64,000 nt of DNA from contig CBDUNM010000001.1 of NCBI GenBank assembly GCA_965368585.1, forward strand, positions 62,001 through 126,000, read 5' to 3'. A model generated the notes under the pieces. That model was given only the letters and a program-made list of their open reading frames with translations, was not told the DNA's origin and searched no databases. This stretch comes from JARRQB01 sp965368585 (GTDB lineage Bacteria; Pseudomonadota; Gammaproteobacteria; Chromatiales; Chromatiaceae). The translations under genes and the position numbers were made by a program. Shown one piece after another: positions 54,411-62,757 of the stretch. Numbering within the stretch: position 1 is the stretch's first letter; every line of letters begins with the position of its first letter.

Positions 54411-55250
54411 TCAGTCGACAACGACGCGTGTGCCGGCGACGCCCATGTGGTGCAGCTGTGACGCGACGGAATCCGCATGTTCGCGCGTCGCGAGCGGACC
54501 GATCCGCACCCGGTGCAGGCCGCTCCCGTCATGCGGTGAATACACGCGTACCTCGCGCGCAAGGGATTTCTCCAAGCGGTTACGCAAGCGCACGGCGTTG
54601 GCATGGTCGCTAAAGGCGCCCGCCTGCAGAAAGACGTTCGGCTCAGCCGGTGCCGTCGCCAGGTTCGTGCGGGCGGTGGGCGCGTGCCGCGGCGACGGCG
54701 GTCGCTGCTTGGCTTGCCCGTCCGTCGCGGGATCGATGGCCTGTATTTCGACCATGGCCGTCCCCTTGCGCAGGACGCCCAGCTTCGAAGCCGCAGCATA
54801 GGACAGGTCGATCAGGCGGTCGTCGTGGAAGGGTCCGCGGTCGTTGACCCTTACCACGGTACTGCGACCGTTCTCCAGGTTCCGCACACGCACGTATGTC
54901 GGCAACGGCAGATGCTTATGGGCCGCGGTCATGGCGTACATATCATAGGGTTCGCCGCTCGAGGTGCGACGGCCGTGAAACTTGGTGCCGTACCAGGATG
55001 CCAAGCCGCGCGCGATATAGCCTCGGCTAGACTGCATCACCCGATAATGCGTGCCGAACACCTCGTAAACCGCCGGGTTTCCGTAACGGCTGAGACTTTC
55101 CTGTCGCGGTACGGCGTCCGGCACGTGGCTCATATCCGGCAGGTTGGTCGGTGCGCCGTCGCGATCCAGAATATCGCGGTCGTGGACGCTGCAGCCTGCC
55201 GCGAGCACCATACAGATCGTCAGGGTTGTTGCGACAGCGTGCAGTTTCAT
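54411..55250 (-). CDS. rlpA: Septal-ring rare lipoprotein A (RlpA)
   Basis: Lipoprotein, lipobox VLAAGCS with Cys about 20, that binds denuded septal peptidoglycan. The double-psi beta-barrel holds SWYGTKFHGRRTSSGEPYD (catalytic-like Asp and His region) and VRVNDRGPFHDDRLIDLSYAAA, typical of lytic transglycosylase-like RlpA; a SPOR domain at the C-terminus (about 205-279, FLQAGAFSDHANAVRLRNRL and HRVRIGPLAT) binds glycan. 279 residues. Start overlaps the mltB stop by 4 bp, so both peptidoglycan-acting enzymes are made together. Confidence 0.94.
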   Translation of the reverse strand: MKLHAVATTLTICMVLAAGCSVHDRDILDRDGAPTNLPDMSHVPDAVPRQESLSRYGNPAVYEVFGTHYRVMQSSRGYIARGLASWYGTKFHGRRTSSGEPYDMYAMTAAHKHLPLPTYVRVRNLENGRSTVVRVNDRGPFHDDRLIDLSYAAASKLGVLRKGTAMVEIQAIDPATDGQAKQRPPSPRHAPTARTNLATAPAEPNVFLQAGAFSDHANAVRLRNRLEKSLAREVRVYSPHDGSGLHRVRIGPLATREHADSVASQLHHMGVAGTRVVVD

Positions 55251-56224
55251 GATTTCTCGAACTCGGCGCGGATCAGTTCGCTCAGCTGAAATACCGCCAT
55301 GGCGTACAGATTACTGTGATTGTAGCGGGTGATGACATAAAAGTTATCCAGGCCGGTCCAATGTTCGCGCTGCCCCTCTTCGAGTTCCAGTTCGACCAGA
55401 CTGGTGGCGGCCTCGCGGGGCAGGTCGGCGGTGACTCGGATGCCCGCGGCGGCCAGTTTTTGTAAGGTCAGCGTCGGTTTCATGCCCGCTTCGACGAAAT
55501 GTGCATGCTTGGCCCTGACGCCGCCGGCTCTGGCGGTGATGGGCTGTCCTTTTTTCCAGCCATGGACGGAAAAATAGTTGGCCACGCTGCCGATCACATC
55601 GGCATCGTTCTCCCAGATGTCGCGCTTGCCGTCGTTGTCGAAGTCGATGGCGTAGGCGCGAAAGCTCGAGGGGATGAACTGTGGCTTCCCCATGGCTCCT
55701 GCGTACGAACCTTTGGGTAGCAGCGGGTCTACCGTTTCTTCTCTGGCGAGCAACAGGTACTCACCCAACTGCTTGCGGAAGAAGGCCGCGCGCGGTGGGT
55801 AGTGAAAGCCCAGTGTGTACAGCGCGTCCAGGACCGAGTGTTTGCCGGTATGTCGACCGTAGTAGGTTTCGACACCGATGATGGCAACAATGATTTCCGG
55901 GGGAACCCCGAATTGCTGCTCGGCTTTTTCCAGGGTGTCGCGGTGGCGCGTCCAGTACTCCACTCCCTGTGTGACGCGGTCGGGTTTGACGAAGATCTGC
56001 CGGTATTTCCACCAGGGGAGTCCTTCGGCCGGTTTGGAAATGGCATCCAGGATAGTCTGCTGACGCTGCGCGCCGTCCAGCAGTTGCTGTAGTTTCCGGC
56101 TATCGAAACCGTGTTCAGACACCATTTTCTGGATGAACTGGCTTTTATCGTCGGCGCTGCCCGACAGCGGCAGGCCGGCCAGCAGTAACAAAACAAGTGA
56201 ACGGATCCAGCGTGGCTTATACAT
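55247..56224 (-). CDS. mltB: Membrane-bound lytic murein transglycosylase B
   Basis: Cleaves glycan strands giving 1,6-anhydro products. 325 residues with a signal peptide (about 1-24, no lipobox, so probably soluble periplasmic rather than lipidated), the catalytic Glu E119 in AIIGVETYYGRHTG, and SYAGAMGKPQFIPSSFRAYAIDFDNDGKRD, the SLT-B signature. Absence of a lipobox differs from E. coli MltB. The gene follows rodA by 1 bp and overlaps rlpA, fitting the conserved elongasome cluster. Confidence 0.94.
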   Translation of the reverse strand: MYKPRWIRSLVLLLLAGLPLSGSADDKSQFIQKMVSEHGFDSRKLQQLLDGAQRQQTILDAISKPAEGLPWWKYRQIFVKPDRVTQGVEYWTRHRDTLEKAEQQFGVPPEIIVAIIGVETYYGRHTGKHSVLDALYTLGFHYPPRAAFFRKQLGEYLLLAREETVDPLLPKGSYAGAMGKPQFIPSSFRAYAIDFDNDGKRDIWENDADVIGSVANYFSVHGWKKGQPITARAGGVRAKHAHFVEAGMKPTLTLQKLAAAGIRVTADLPREAATSLVELELEEGQREHWTGLDNFYVITRYNHSNLYAMAVFQLSELIRAEFEKS

Positions 56225-56225
56225 A

Positions 56226-57368
56226 TCAGGTCGGTAAAAGTTTTCTATGAGTGTGAATGGACATGAGGATACCGAACCCTGCCATCAGGGTCACCAGCGA
56301 CGTGCCCCCGTAGCTCACCAGCGGCAGCGGCACGCCCACCACGGGCAGCAGTCCCGTCACCATGCCGACATTGACGAGCAGGTATACGAAAAATACCAAA
56401 ATCAACGACCCCGCCAGCAGGCGGGCAAAGGTGTCCTGCGCCTGGCTTGCGATGTACAGGCCCCGCAGAATAATGAACAGGTACAGGCCCAGCAACAGCA
56501 TAGTGCCGACCAGGCCGAATTCTTCGGCCAGTACCGCAAAGATGAAATCGGTATGCCGCTCCGGCAGGAAGTCCAATTGAGACTGGGTGCCGTTCAGCCA
56601 CCCCTTGCCGTAGATACCGCCCGATCCGATGGCGATTTTCGACTGAATAATGTGGTAGCCCGCACCCAGCGGGTCGTTTTCCGGGTTCAGAAAGGTTACA
56701 ACGCGCTGCCGTTGGTAGTCCCGCATCAGGTACCAGAAAGCGGGTGCCGCTGCCGCGGCGCCGGCCAGCAGCCCGACAATCAGTTGCCAGCGTATACCGG
56801 CAAGAAACAGGATGAAGATGCCGGCACTCGCCACCAGCAGAGCGGTGCCGAGATCCGGCTGTTTGGCGATCATCGCGACCGGCACGATTACCATGACGGC
56901 GGCAATCGCGATGCGCTTCCAGGTGGGCGGCAGCGGATGCTCGGCAAGGTACCACGCCACCATCATCGGCACGGCGATCTTGACCAGCTCCGAGGGCTGA
57001 AAGCGCAGAATGCCCAGGTCCAGCCAGCGCTGGGCGCCCTTGCCGACGACGCCGGCGATCAATACCGCGGTCAGCAGCATGACGCCCAACAGATAGAGCC
57101 ATGGGCTCCAGCGGCGCAGCGTGATTGGAGTAACCTGCGCCAGCACCAGCATCACCAGGAAGGCGAGACTCAGCCGGATGGTCTGTTTTTGCACTTGCGC
57201 TAGGTCTTCGCCGGACGCGGAATACAGCACGATCAGGCCGAAGCCGCAAAGAAGCAGTAAACCGGTCAGCAGCGGCAAGTCCAGATGAACGAAGGCGAGC
57301 AGCCCCTGTCGCCGGTTCGGGTCCTGCGGGGTCAGCCCGCTGGGCGAGAAGGGCGTCGGGTTTTTCAC
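56226..57368 (-). CDS. rodA: Peptidoglycan polymerase RodA
   Basis: SEDS-family glycosyltransferase that polymerises lipid II during cell elongation with PBP2. 380 residues, about ten membrane helices, with conserved LGIFRFQPSELVKIAVPMM (catalytic Asp-region upstream), AKQPDLGTALLV and GKGWLNGTQSQLDFLPERHTDFIFAVLAEEFG, which carries the family signature. GTG 57368 overlaps the mrdA stop (GTGA), so it is coupled to its PBP2 partner. Confidence 0.97.
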   Translation of the reverse strand: MKNPTPFSPSGLTPQDPNRRQGLLAFVHLDLPLLTGLLLLCGFGLIVLYSASGEDLAQVQKQTIRLSLAFLVMLVLAQVTPITLRRWSPWLYLLGVMLLTAVLIAGVVGKGAQRWLDLGILRFQPSELVKIAVPMMVAWYLAEHPLPPTWKRIAIAAVMVIVPVAMIAKQPDLGTALLVASAGIFILFLAGIRWQLIVGLLAGAAAAAPAFWYLMRDYQRQRVVTFLNPENDPLGAGYHIIQSKIAIGSGGIYGKGWLNGTQSQLDFLPERHTDFIFAVLAEEFGLVGTMLLLGLYLFIILRGLYIASQAQDTFARLLAGSLILVFFVYLLVNVGMVTGLLPVVGVPLPLVSYGGTSLVTLMAGFGILMSIHTHRKLLPT

Positions 57369-59206
57369 GAATCCGCGCCCAGGAGATAGGCGTCCAGGAT
57401 TTTTCGCGCAATGGGTGCGGCATGCGACCCGCCATGTCCGGCATGCTCGACGATCACCGCGACCGCGATCTGCGGGTCGTCGGCGGGTGCATAAGCGATG
57501 AACAGCGCGTGATCGCGCAGTTTCTCCTCCACCTCTTCCTCCTTGTACTCCTCGTCCTGAGCCACGGTAAAAACCTGCGCGGTACCGGTTTTGCCGGCAA
57601 TGGTGTATTGATCGGTCCGGATCCGCTTGGCCGTGCCGCGTTTCCCTTCGACCACGTGCTGCATGGCCAACCGGACGTCCTGCCAGTGCTGCCCGCTGTG
57701 GGTGGGAATTCGTTCGGCCGGTGCGACCACGGGTCGTTCCACGTCGGTGGTTTGGTCGCGTATCGAGGCGACCACGCGCGGTGCCAGGTAATTGCCGCCG
57801 TTGGCGATGGCGGCGGTGGCCGCGGCCAGCTGCAGGGGGGTCGTCAGGAAATAGCCCTGGCCGATGCCGACGATCAGCGTTTCACCCGGATACCAAGGCT
57901 CCCGGCGCGCGCGCCCCGTCCCGGCGCGCGACGGCAGCAGGCCCGGGCGTTCGCCCACCAGATCGATTTCGGTCGGTTTGCCGAACCTGAAATAGCCGAG
58001 GTATCGATGGAGTTCGTCGATCCCGATGTCGTGAGCCAAGCCGTAGAAGAAGACATCGCAGGACTGGGTGATCGCACTGTCCAGGTCCATGGCGCCGTGA
58101 CCGGACTTCTTCCAGTCCCGGTAGCGATGCGAGTGTCCGGGAAGTTGATAGAAACCTCGGCAATACTTGCCCGTGTCGTACGAGATGGTTTCTGTTTCCA
58201 AGCCGGCCAGCCCCATGAATGGCTTAATTGTGGAGCCCGGCGGATACTCGCCGCGCAGCGCCCTGTTGTACAGCGGTTTATCCGGGTCCTGCTGCAGATC
58301 GCGATAGTCTTTGCGACTGATGCCTTCAACGAATGCGTTGGGGTCGAAACCGGGCTTACTTACCAGCAGGAGCACACCGCCGCTGCGCGGATCGATCGCC
58401 ACGGCCGCGCCATTGCGGTCGCCAAACGCCTCGGTGGCAACCTCATGCAAGCGCACATCCAGGTGCAGCCGCAGATCCCGACCCGGTGTCGGCGCCTGGC
58501 GCTCCAGTACCCGCACCACCCTTCCCAGGGCGTTGACTTCGACACGCTGCATGCCAACCTCACCGTGTAACGTGCTCTCGTAGGATTTCTCGATCCCGAT
58601 CTTGCCGATGTGGGTGGTACCTGCGTAGTCCGATTTTTGGATGACCTCTAAATCCTTTTCGCTGATGCGCCCGACGTAACCCATGGCGTGCACCGACAGG
58701 TGCTCCTGCGGATAGTGGCGCAACAGGCGTGCCTCGATATCGACGCCGGGAAACCGATGGCGCTGCACGGCGAACAAGGCCGCTTCGTCGGGCGTCAATC
58801 GCACCCGTATCGGTATACTGTCGAAGCGTCGTCGCTGACTGCGTAGACGGTGGAAGCGCTCCAAGTCATTCTGCGTGATATCGAGCAATAGACTCAGGTC
58901 GGCAAGCGTCTTTTCCAGGTCAGGAACTTGCTCGGGCGTGATTTCCAGGCTGTACGCGGGACGATTCAGCGCCAGCACCGCGCCGTTGCGGTCGTAAATC
59001 AAGCCACGGGTAGGCGGCAATGGGACCAACTTGACCCGGTTGTCCTGCGATAGCGTCGTATAGTGTGCATGGTCGACGACCTGCAGATAGAACAAACGGA
59101 CACCTACCGCACTCAAGCTCAGCACGACAAAAATGCCGGCGAACACCGACCGGCCCAGGAACCGGTGGCTCTCGCGTATATGATCTCTTATTTCGACTTG
59201 CCGCAT
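57365..59206 (-). CDS. mrdA: Penicillin-binding protein 2 (elongation transpeptidase)
   Basis: Class B penicillin-binding protein crosslinking peptidoglycan of the lateral wall. 613 residues: short cytoplasmic N-terminus, single helix (about 18-42), pedestal domain, then transpeptidase with SxxK S325-TIK in YPPGSTIKPFMG, SxN-equivalent SCD in TQSCDVFFYG, and KTG in AGKTGTAQVF. The RGLIYDRNGAVLALN start of the periplasmic part is diagnostic. Starts 98 bp after mreD; co-transcribed with rodA. Confidence 0.97.
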   Translation of the reverse strand: MRQVEIRDHIRESHRFLGRSVFAGIFVVLSLSAVGVRLFYLQVVDHAHYTTLSQDNRVKLVPLPPTRGLIYDRNGAVLALNRPAYSLEITPEQVPDLEKTLADLSLLLDITQNDLERFHRLRSQRRRFDSIPIRVRLTPDEAALFAVQRHRFPGVDIEARLLRHYPQEHLSVHAMGYVGRISEKDLEVIQKSDYAGTTHIGKIGIEKSYESTLHGEVGMQRVEVNALGRVVRVLERQAPTPGRDLRLHLDVRLHEVATEAFGDRNGAAVAIDPRSGGVLLLVSKPGFDPNAFVEGISRKDYRDLQQDPDKPLYNRALRGEYPPGSTIKPFMGLAGLETETISYDTGKYCRGFYQLPGHSHRYRDWKKSGHGAMDLDSAITQSCDVFFYGLAHDIGIDELHRYLGYFRFGKPTEIDLVGERPGLLPSRAGTGRARREPWYPGETLIVGIGQGYFLTTPLQLAAATAAIANGGNYLAPRVVASIRDQTTDVERPVVAPAERIPTHSGQHWQDVRLAMQHVVEGKRGTAKRIRTDQYTIAGKTGTAQVFTVAQDEEYKEEEVEEKLRDHALFIAYAPADDPQIAVAVIVEHAGHGGSHAAPIARKILDAYLLGADS

Positions 59207-59304
59207 GAATCGCCGATTATTCCAAGCAGATTAAATATGCCATAAACATCACTACTCTCAACGGGTTGAAGGATACGTTCGGTGCGTTTGCGTCGGAATT
59301 GGGA

Positions 59305-59784
59305 TCATTGCACCCGGAAACGGCGCCGGACATCGCGCATCAGCACGAAGACCCAGGGCCAGAGGATTGCACCCAGGAGAGGCACGATCCAATAGATTAG
59401 CCCTGGTGGCTGTTTGTGCGTCGCCCCGATGACCCACAAGGCAATGAGGTGTTCCGATACCAGCAACAGTAATACCACCAGCGACTGTTGCCACAGCGGA
59501 AAAACCCGCACCCGCTGATGCAGTTTGACCGTGGCGTAGGCGACTACGGAAAAGCTGAGCGCGTGCTGCCCGAGCAGCGTCCCGGTCAAGACGTCGACCG
59601 CGATCCCGACCAGGAACCCGACCCCAACACCGATTCCATGTGGCAGTGCCAGCACCCAGTAGATCAGGATCAGGGTAACCCACTGCGGGCGGAACGGCCT
59701 GGCCCAGTCGGGCAGGGGTAGGATCATGAGCGTCATCGCGACGCACAGGGAAACGAAGACCACCAAGCCGCCGCGCTGCATCAT
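59305..59784 (-). CDS. mreD: Rod-shape-determining protein MreD
   Basis: Small membrane protein (about 159 residues, five predicted helices) linking MreB/MreC to the wall-synthesis machinery. PLPDWARPFRPQWVTLILIYW and FLVGIAVDVLTGTLLGQHAL are the gammaproteobacterial MreD signature. A 21-codon longer frame is rejected because ATG 59784 makes an ATGA overlap with the mreC stop. Normal position in the mreBCD order. Confidence 0.94.
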   Translation of the reverse strand: MMQRGGLVVFVSLCVAMTLMILPLPDWARPFRPQWVTLILIYWVLALPHGIGVGVGFLVGIAVDVLTGTLLGQHALSFSVVAYATVKLHQRVRVFPLWQQSLVVLLLLVSEHLIALWVIGATHKQPPGLIYWIVPLLGAILWPWVFVLMRDVRRRFRVQ

Positions 59785-60653
59785 GGTGTTGCCGGTGCCT
59801 CTTCGTCGGCCAAACCCTGCGCACCGCCCATCGGGTCGACCGTCCACACCAGGAGCACCTCACGACTTCGATCGAGATGAGCGCGGGGTTCCGCCACTAC
59901 CTGGGCGAAGGGTTGGCCCGGTGTTCGTTGCACCTGGGCAACCCGGGCGACCGGGTATCCCGGCGGGAATTTTCCCCCGAGACCGGAAGTGACCAAAAGG
60001 TCGTCCTCGCGAATGTCGGAATCGTTCGGCAGATATGGCAACTCCAGCTGGTTGATTCTGCCCGTGCCAACGGCAATGGTGCGCAGGCCGTTGCGTAGAA
60101 CCTGGACCGGTAAGGCGTGACTTGCGTCCGTGATCAGCAATACCGTGGCGGTAAAAGGGTTGACGTGGACGACCTGTCCCATGACCGCATGCGCATCGAG
60201 TACCGGCTGTCCTTCGGTCACGCCGGAGGTGGCGCCCTTGTCGATCACGACTTGTTGTTTATAGGGGTCGAGATCCACCGCCGACAGCTCGGCGACCAGC
60301 ACCCGGTCGCCCACCTTGAACGACGATTCGAGCAGGTCGCGCAGGCGAAAATTCTCCGCTTCCAGGGCCTCCAGCTTTTGTAAGCGGGCGAGTAACTTCA
60401 GATTTTCTTCCCGCAACCTGTGGTTGTCGGTCTGCAGTCGGTCTCGCGTGGCGAACGCCTCCGACAGCCAGCGCGAGCCGCTTACCGGTAGATCGGCGAT
60501 GAGTTGCAGAGGGTAGGTTAGGACCGACAGTGCGGCGCGCAACGATTCGAGATGATGATAGCGGTGATCCACCAGCATCAGACCAAGTGATAGAACGATC
60601 GCGACCACAACACGGGTCGTATGCGATGGGCCAGCTGCAAAAATGAGCTTGAT
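59781..60653 (-). CDS. mreC: Rod-shape-determining protein MreC with apparent ATC start
   Basis: Bitopic periplasmic scaffold of the elongasome. From ATC 60653 the product is 290 residues: IKLIFAAGPSHTTRVV, a membrane helix (about 16-32), a coiled coil (about 65-100, RDRLQTDNHRLREENLKLLA), and two beta-barrel domains with GATSGVTEGQPVLD and LVTSGLGGKFPPGYPVA. The N-terminus aligns with E. coli MKPIFSRGPS only if ATC is the first codon; AGAGGGA sits seven bases upstream on the coding strand. The only canonical alternative, GTG 60608, deletes the conserved cytoplasmic start and has no ribosome-binding site. Either a rare non-AUG initiation codon or a G-to-C error at 60651 explains this. Confidence 0.9.
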   Translation of the reverse strand: MKLIFAAGPSHTTRVVVAIVLSLGLMLVDHRYHHLESLRAALSVLTYPLQLIADLPVSGSRWLSEAFATRDRLQTDNHRLREENLKLLARLQKLEALEAENFRLRDLLESSFKVGDRVLVAELSAVDLDPYKQQVVIDKGATSGVTEGQPVLDAHAVMGQVVHVNPFTATVLLITDASHALPVQVLRNGLRTIAVGTGRINQLELPYLPNDSDIREDDLLVTSGLGGKFPPGYPVARVAQVQRTPGQPFAQVVAEPRAHLDRSREVLLVWTVDPMGGAQGLADEEAPATP

Positions 60654-61035
60654 AGACTATTCCCTCTTTGCGATCACTACGGGCTGATGATGCCGCGCGG
60701 CCATGTATTCACCGCCGGCGGTCAGGGCCGGCCATACCAAGGTCCTGCCCTTCGGAAGTCCCGTCCTGGATCTACTGGCGCTTACTTAGCGGCTATTGTG
60801 GCGTTGTTGGCCCGCACACGGTTCATTTTTCCGGGAAATCGCCGCCAATACGTCCTCATAGGCTCGACGACGGCGTCTCTGCCGCCGACGTTTCCTTCAG
60901 AAACGAGCCGTAGCGCCTAAAGTTAAGTGCCATTGGTCCTAGATCTGCATGTCTGTGGCGCGCCGCGCGGATCGGTGTTCCGAGACGTCACGCAAACACC
61001 GCCAGTCGATTCGTCGTGGCGACGTCGCGGTATCC
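60654..61035. other. mreB-mreC intergenic region
   Basis: 382 bp on the minus strand between mreB and mreC, unusually long for this operon. A plus-strand open frame (60621-60920) shows no family signature. It includes the mreC Shine-Dalgarno at 60661-60667 and may hold a second promoter or attenuator; no clear one is seen. Confidence 0.5.
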
Positions 61036-62085
61036 TCACTCGATGGTGAATACATCGCCGCCGCGCTCGTCCATGACTTCGAGTGCCCGGCCGCCGCCGC
61101 GCGCCACGCAGGTCAGCGGATCTTCGGCAATGACCACGGGCAGCCCGGTTTCCTCTTCCAGCAGGCGGTCGATGTCCTGTAGCAGCGCACCTCCGCCGGT
61201 CAGGACTATGCCGCGCTCGGCCACGTCGGCGCCGAGTTCGGGCGGAGTTTGTTCCAGCGCCTTTTTCACCGCGTCGACAATGCCCGACAGGGGCTCCTGC
61301 AGGGCCTCGAGTATCTCGTTGGAGTTCAACGTAAAGCTGCGCGGTACGCCCTCGGCGAGGTTCCGGCCCTTGACTTCGATTTCGCGCACCTCGTTGCCCG
61401 GGTATGCCGATCCGATTTCCTTCTTCACCCGTTCAGCCGTTGCTTCGCCGATCAGGGTGCCGTAATTGCGCCGTACGTAATTGATGATCGCCTCGTCGAA
61501 CTTGTCACCGCCGATACGCACCGAGTTGGCATACACGATGCCGTTCAACGAGATGATTGCGACCTCCGAGGTACCACCTCCGATATCGAGCACCATCGAG
61601 CCGCGAGCCTCGTCGACCGGCAGGCCGGCCCCGATCGCGGCAGACATGGGTTCTTCGATCAGATACACTTCGCGCGCGCCAGCGCCCGCAGCCGACTCTT
61701 TGATCGCGCGGCGCTCGACCTGGGTGGAGCCGCAGGGCACGCAGATCAGGACCCGTGGACTGGGCCGTATAATCTTCGATTCGTGTACCTTATGGATAAA
61801 GTACTGCAGCATTTTCTCCGTCACGGTGAAATCGGCAATTACGCCGTCTTTCATCGGACGAATGGCCACGATGTTGTTCGGTGTCCGCCCGAGCATTTTC
61901 TTGGCTTCCTCGCCGACCGCCGCCACGGATTTGGCGCCGCCGGGACTGCGGTCGTGCCGAATGGCGACCACTGAGGGTTCGTCCAGGACTATACCCTGAT
62001 CACGTGCGTAAATCAGGGTATTCGCCGTGCCCAGGTCGATGGACAGGTCGTTGGAAAACATGCCGCGAATGCGTCTAAAGAACAT
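61036..62085 (-). CDS. mreB: Rod-shape-determining actin homologue MreB
   Basis: Actin-like filament protein organising lateral wall synthesis. 349 residues: MFFRRIRGMFSNDLSIDLGTANTLIYA start, the connect loops KDGVIADFTVTEKMLQYFI, IGAGLPVDEARGSMVLDIGGGTSEVAII (phosphate 2), and ADVAERGIVLTGGGALL (adenosine loop). Length and ends match the family; first gene of the mre/mrd block, divergent from gatC. Confidence 0.98.
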   Translation of the reverse strand: MFFRRIRGMFSNDLSIDLGTANTLIYARDQGIVLDEPSVVAIRHDRSPGGAKSVAAVGEEAKKMLGRTPNNIVAIRPMKDGVIADFTVTEKMLQYFIHKVHESKIIRPSPRVLICVPCGSTQVERRAIKESAAGAGAREVYLIEEPMSAAIGAGLPVDEARGSMVLDIGGGTSEVAIISLNGIVYANSVRIGGDKFDEAIINYVRRNYGTLIGEATAERVKKEIGSAYPGNEVREIEVKGRNLAEGVPRSFTLNSNEILEALQEPLSGIVDAVKKALEQTPPELGADVAERGIVLTGGGALLQDIDRLLEEETGLPVVIAEDPLTCVARGGGRALEVMDERGGDVFTIE

Positions 62086-62417
62086 GCAAGGGGTTCCGGT
62101 GACTCAATGTCTAATGCGTCGACGTGAAAAGAGCGGCGGTTCCTGCTCCGCCGGAAGACGCGTAATCTAGCAACGCACTTGAAGTTGGGCAAGGTCGAAA
62201 AAAACAATCGGCGCTGCACCTGTGAACTGGTTTGTGGTAATTTCCTCGTCTTTACCGTCAACCCTGTACTCCACAAGGCGTGAGATACGCGGCTCGAATC
62301 GATTTTTGCAGCGTTTACGGTGGGTTCTGCCGTGCATTCTGCGGCGGCAAATCCGGCCGACACCGATTCCGTCATGGTCACGTCAAGAGAGCTCCAGCCT
62401 GCCACAGCGAGTCAGTT
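62086..62417. other. Divergent promoter region between mreB and gatC
   Basis: 332 bp between divergent mreB and gatC, so promoters for both blocks lie here. The open frame running into gatC from 62280 is not supported as coding. No specific operator or hairpin is recognised. Confidence 0.5.
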
Positions 62418-62705
62418 ATGGCCATCGATCGTGCCGACGTCCTGAAAATTGCCCACCTCGCCCGACTGGGCGTTTCCGAATCCCAGGCCACTGACCTGGT
62501 GGCGGATTTGTCCAACATCCTCGATTTGGTCGCGCAGATGAGCGCGGTGGATACCACGGGCGTGATTCCCATGGCACACCCGCTCGACATGGTGCAACGT
62601 CTGCGCCCCGATGTCGTCACCGAGCACAATCAGCGGGCGGAATTTCAGGCGGTGGCGCCGGCGATCGAAGACGGACTCTATCTGGTACCCAAGGTCATCG
62701 AATGA
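62418..62705 (+). CDS. gatC: Aspartyl/glutamyl-tRNA amidotransferase subunit C
   Basis: Small subunit (95 residues) stabilising GatA in the GatCAB complex that converts Glu-tRNA(Gln) or Asp-tRNA(Asn) to the amide forms. IDRADVLKIAHLARLGVSES and VAPAIEDGLYLVPKVIE, preceded by PMAHPLDMVQRLRPD, are the family signature. ATG 62418 is chosen over a 46-codon longer frame. GatA begins 52 bp later. Confidence 0.95.
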   Translation: MAIDRADVLKIAHLARLGVSESQATDLVADLSNILDLVAQMSAVDTTGVIPMAHPLDMVQRLRPDVVTEHNQRAEFQAVAPAIEDGLYLVPKVIE

Positions 62706-62757
62706 ACTGTGCCGATGCGGCTTGGCCGGCCGTGTCGCTCCGGTGCGACATCTAGAC

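Noticed and set aside
56245..57444. 399-codon open frame on the minus strand overlapping rodA in another frame
   Set aside because: Arg/Gly/Ala-rich composition typical of GC-rich shadow frames; rodA in the same span has complete family motifs. Not coding.
57422..58570. 382-codon plus-strand open frame inside mrdA
   Set aside because: Antisense shadow of PBP2; no family pattern, no ribosome-binding site, composition dictated by mrdA codons.
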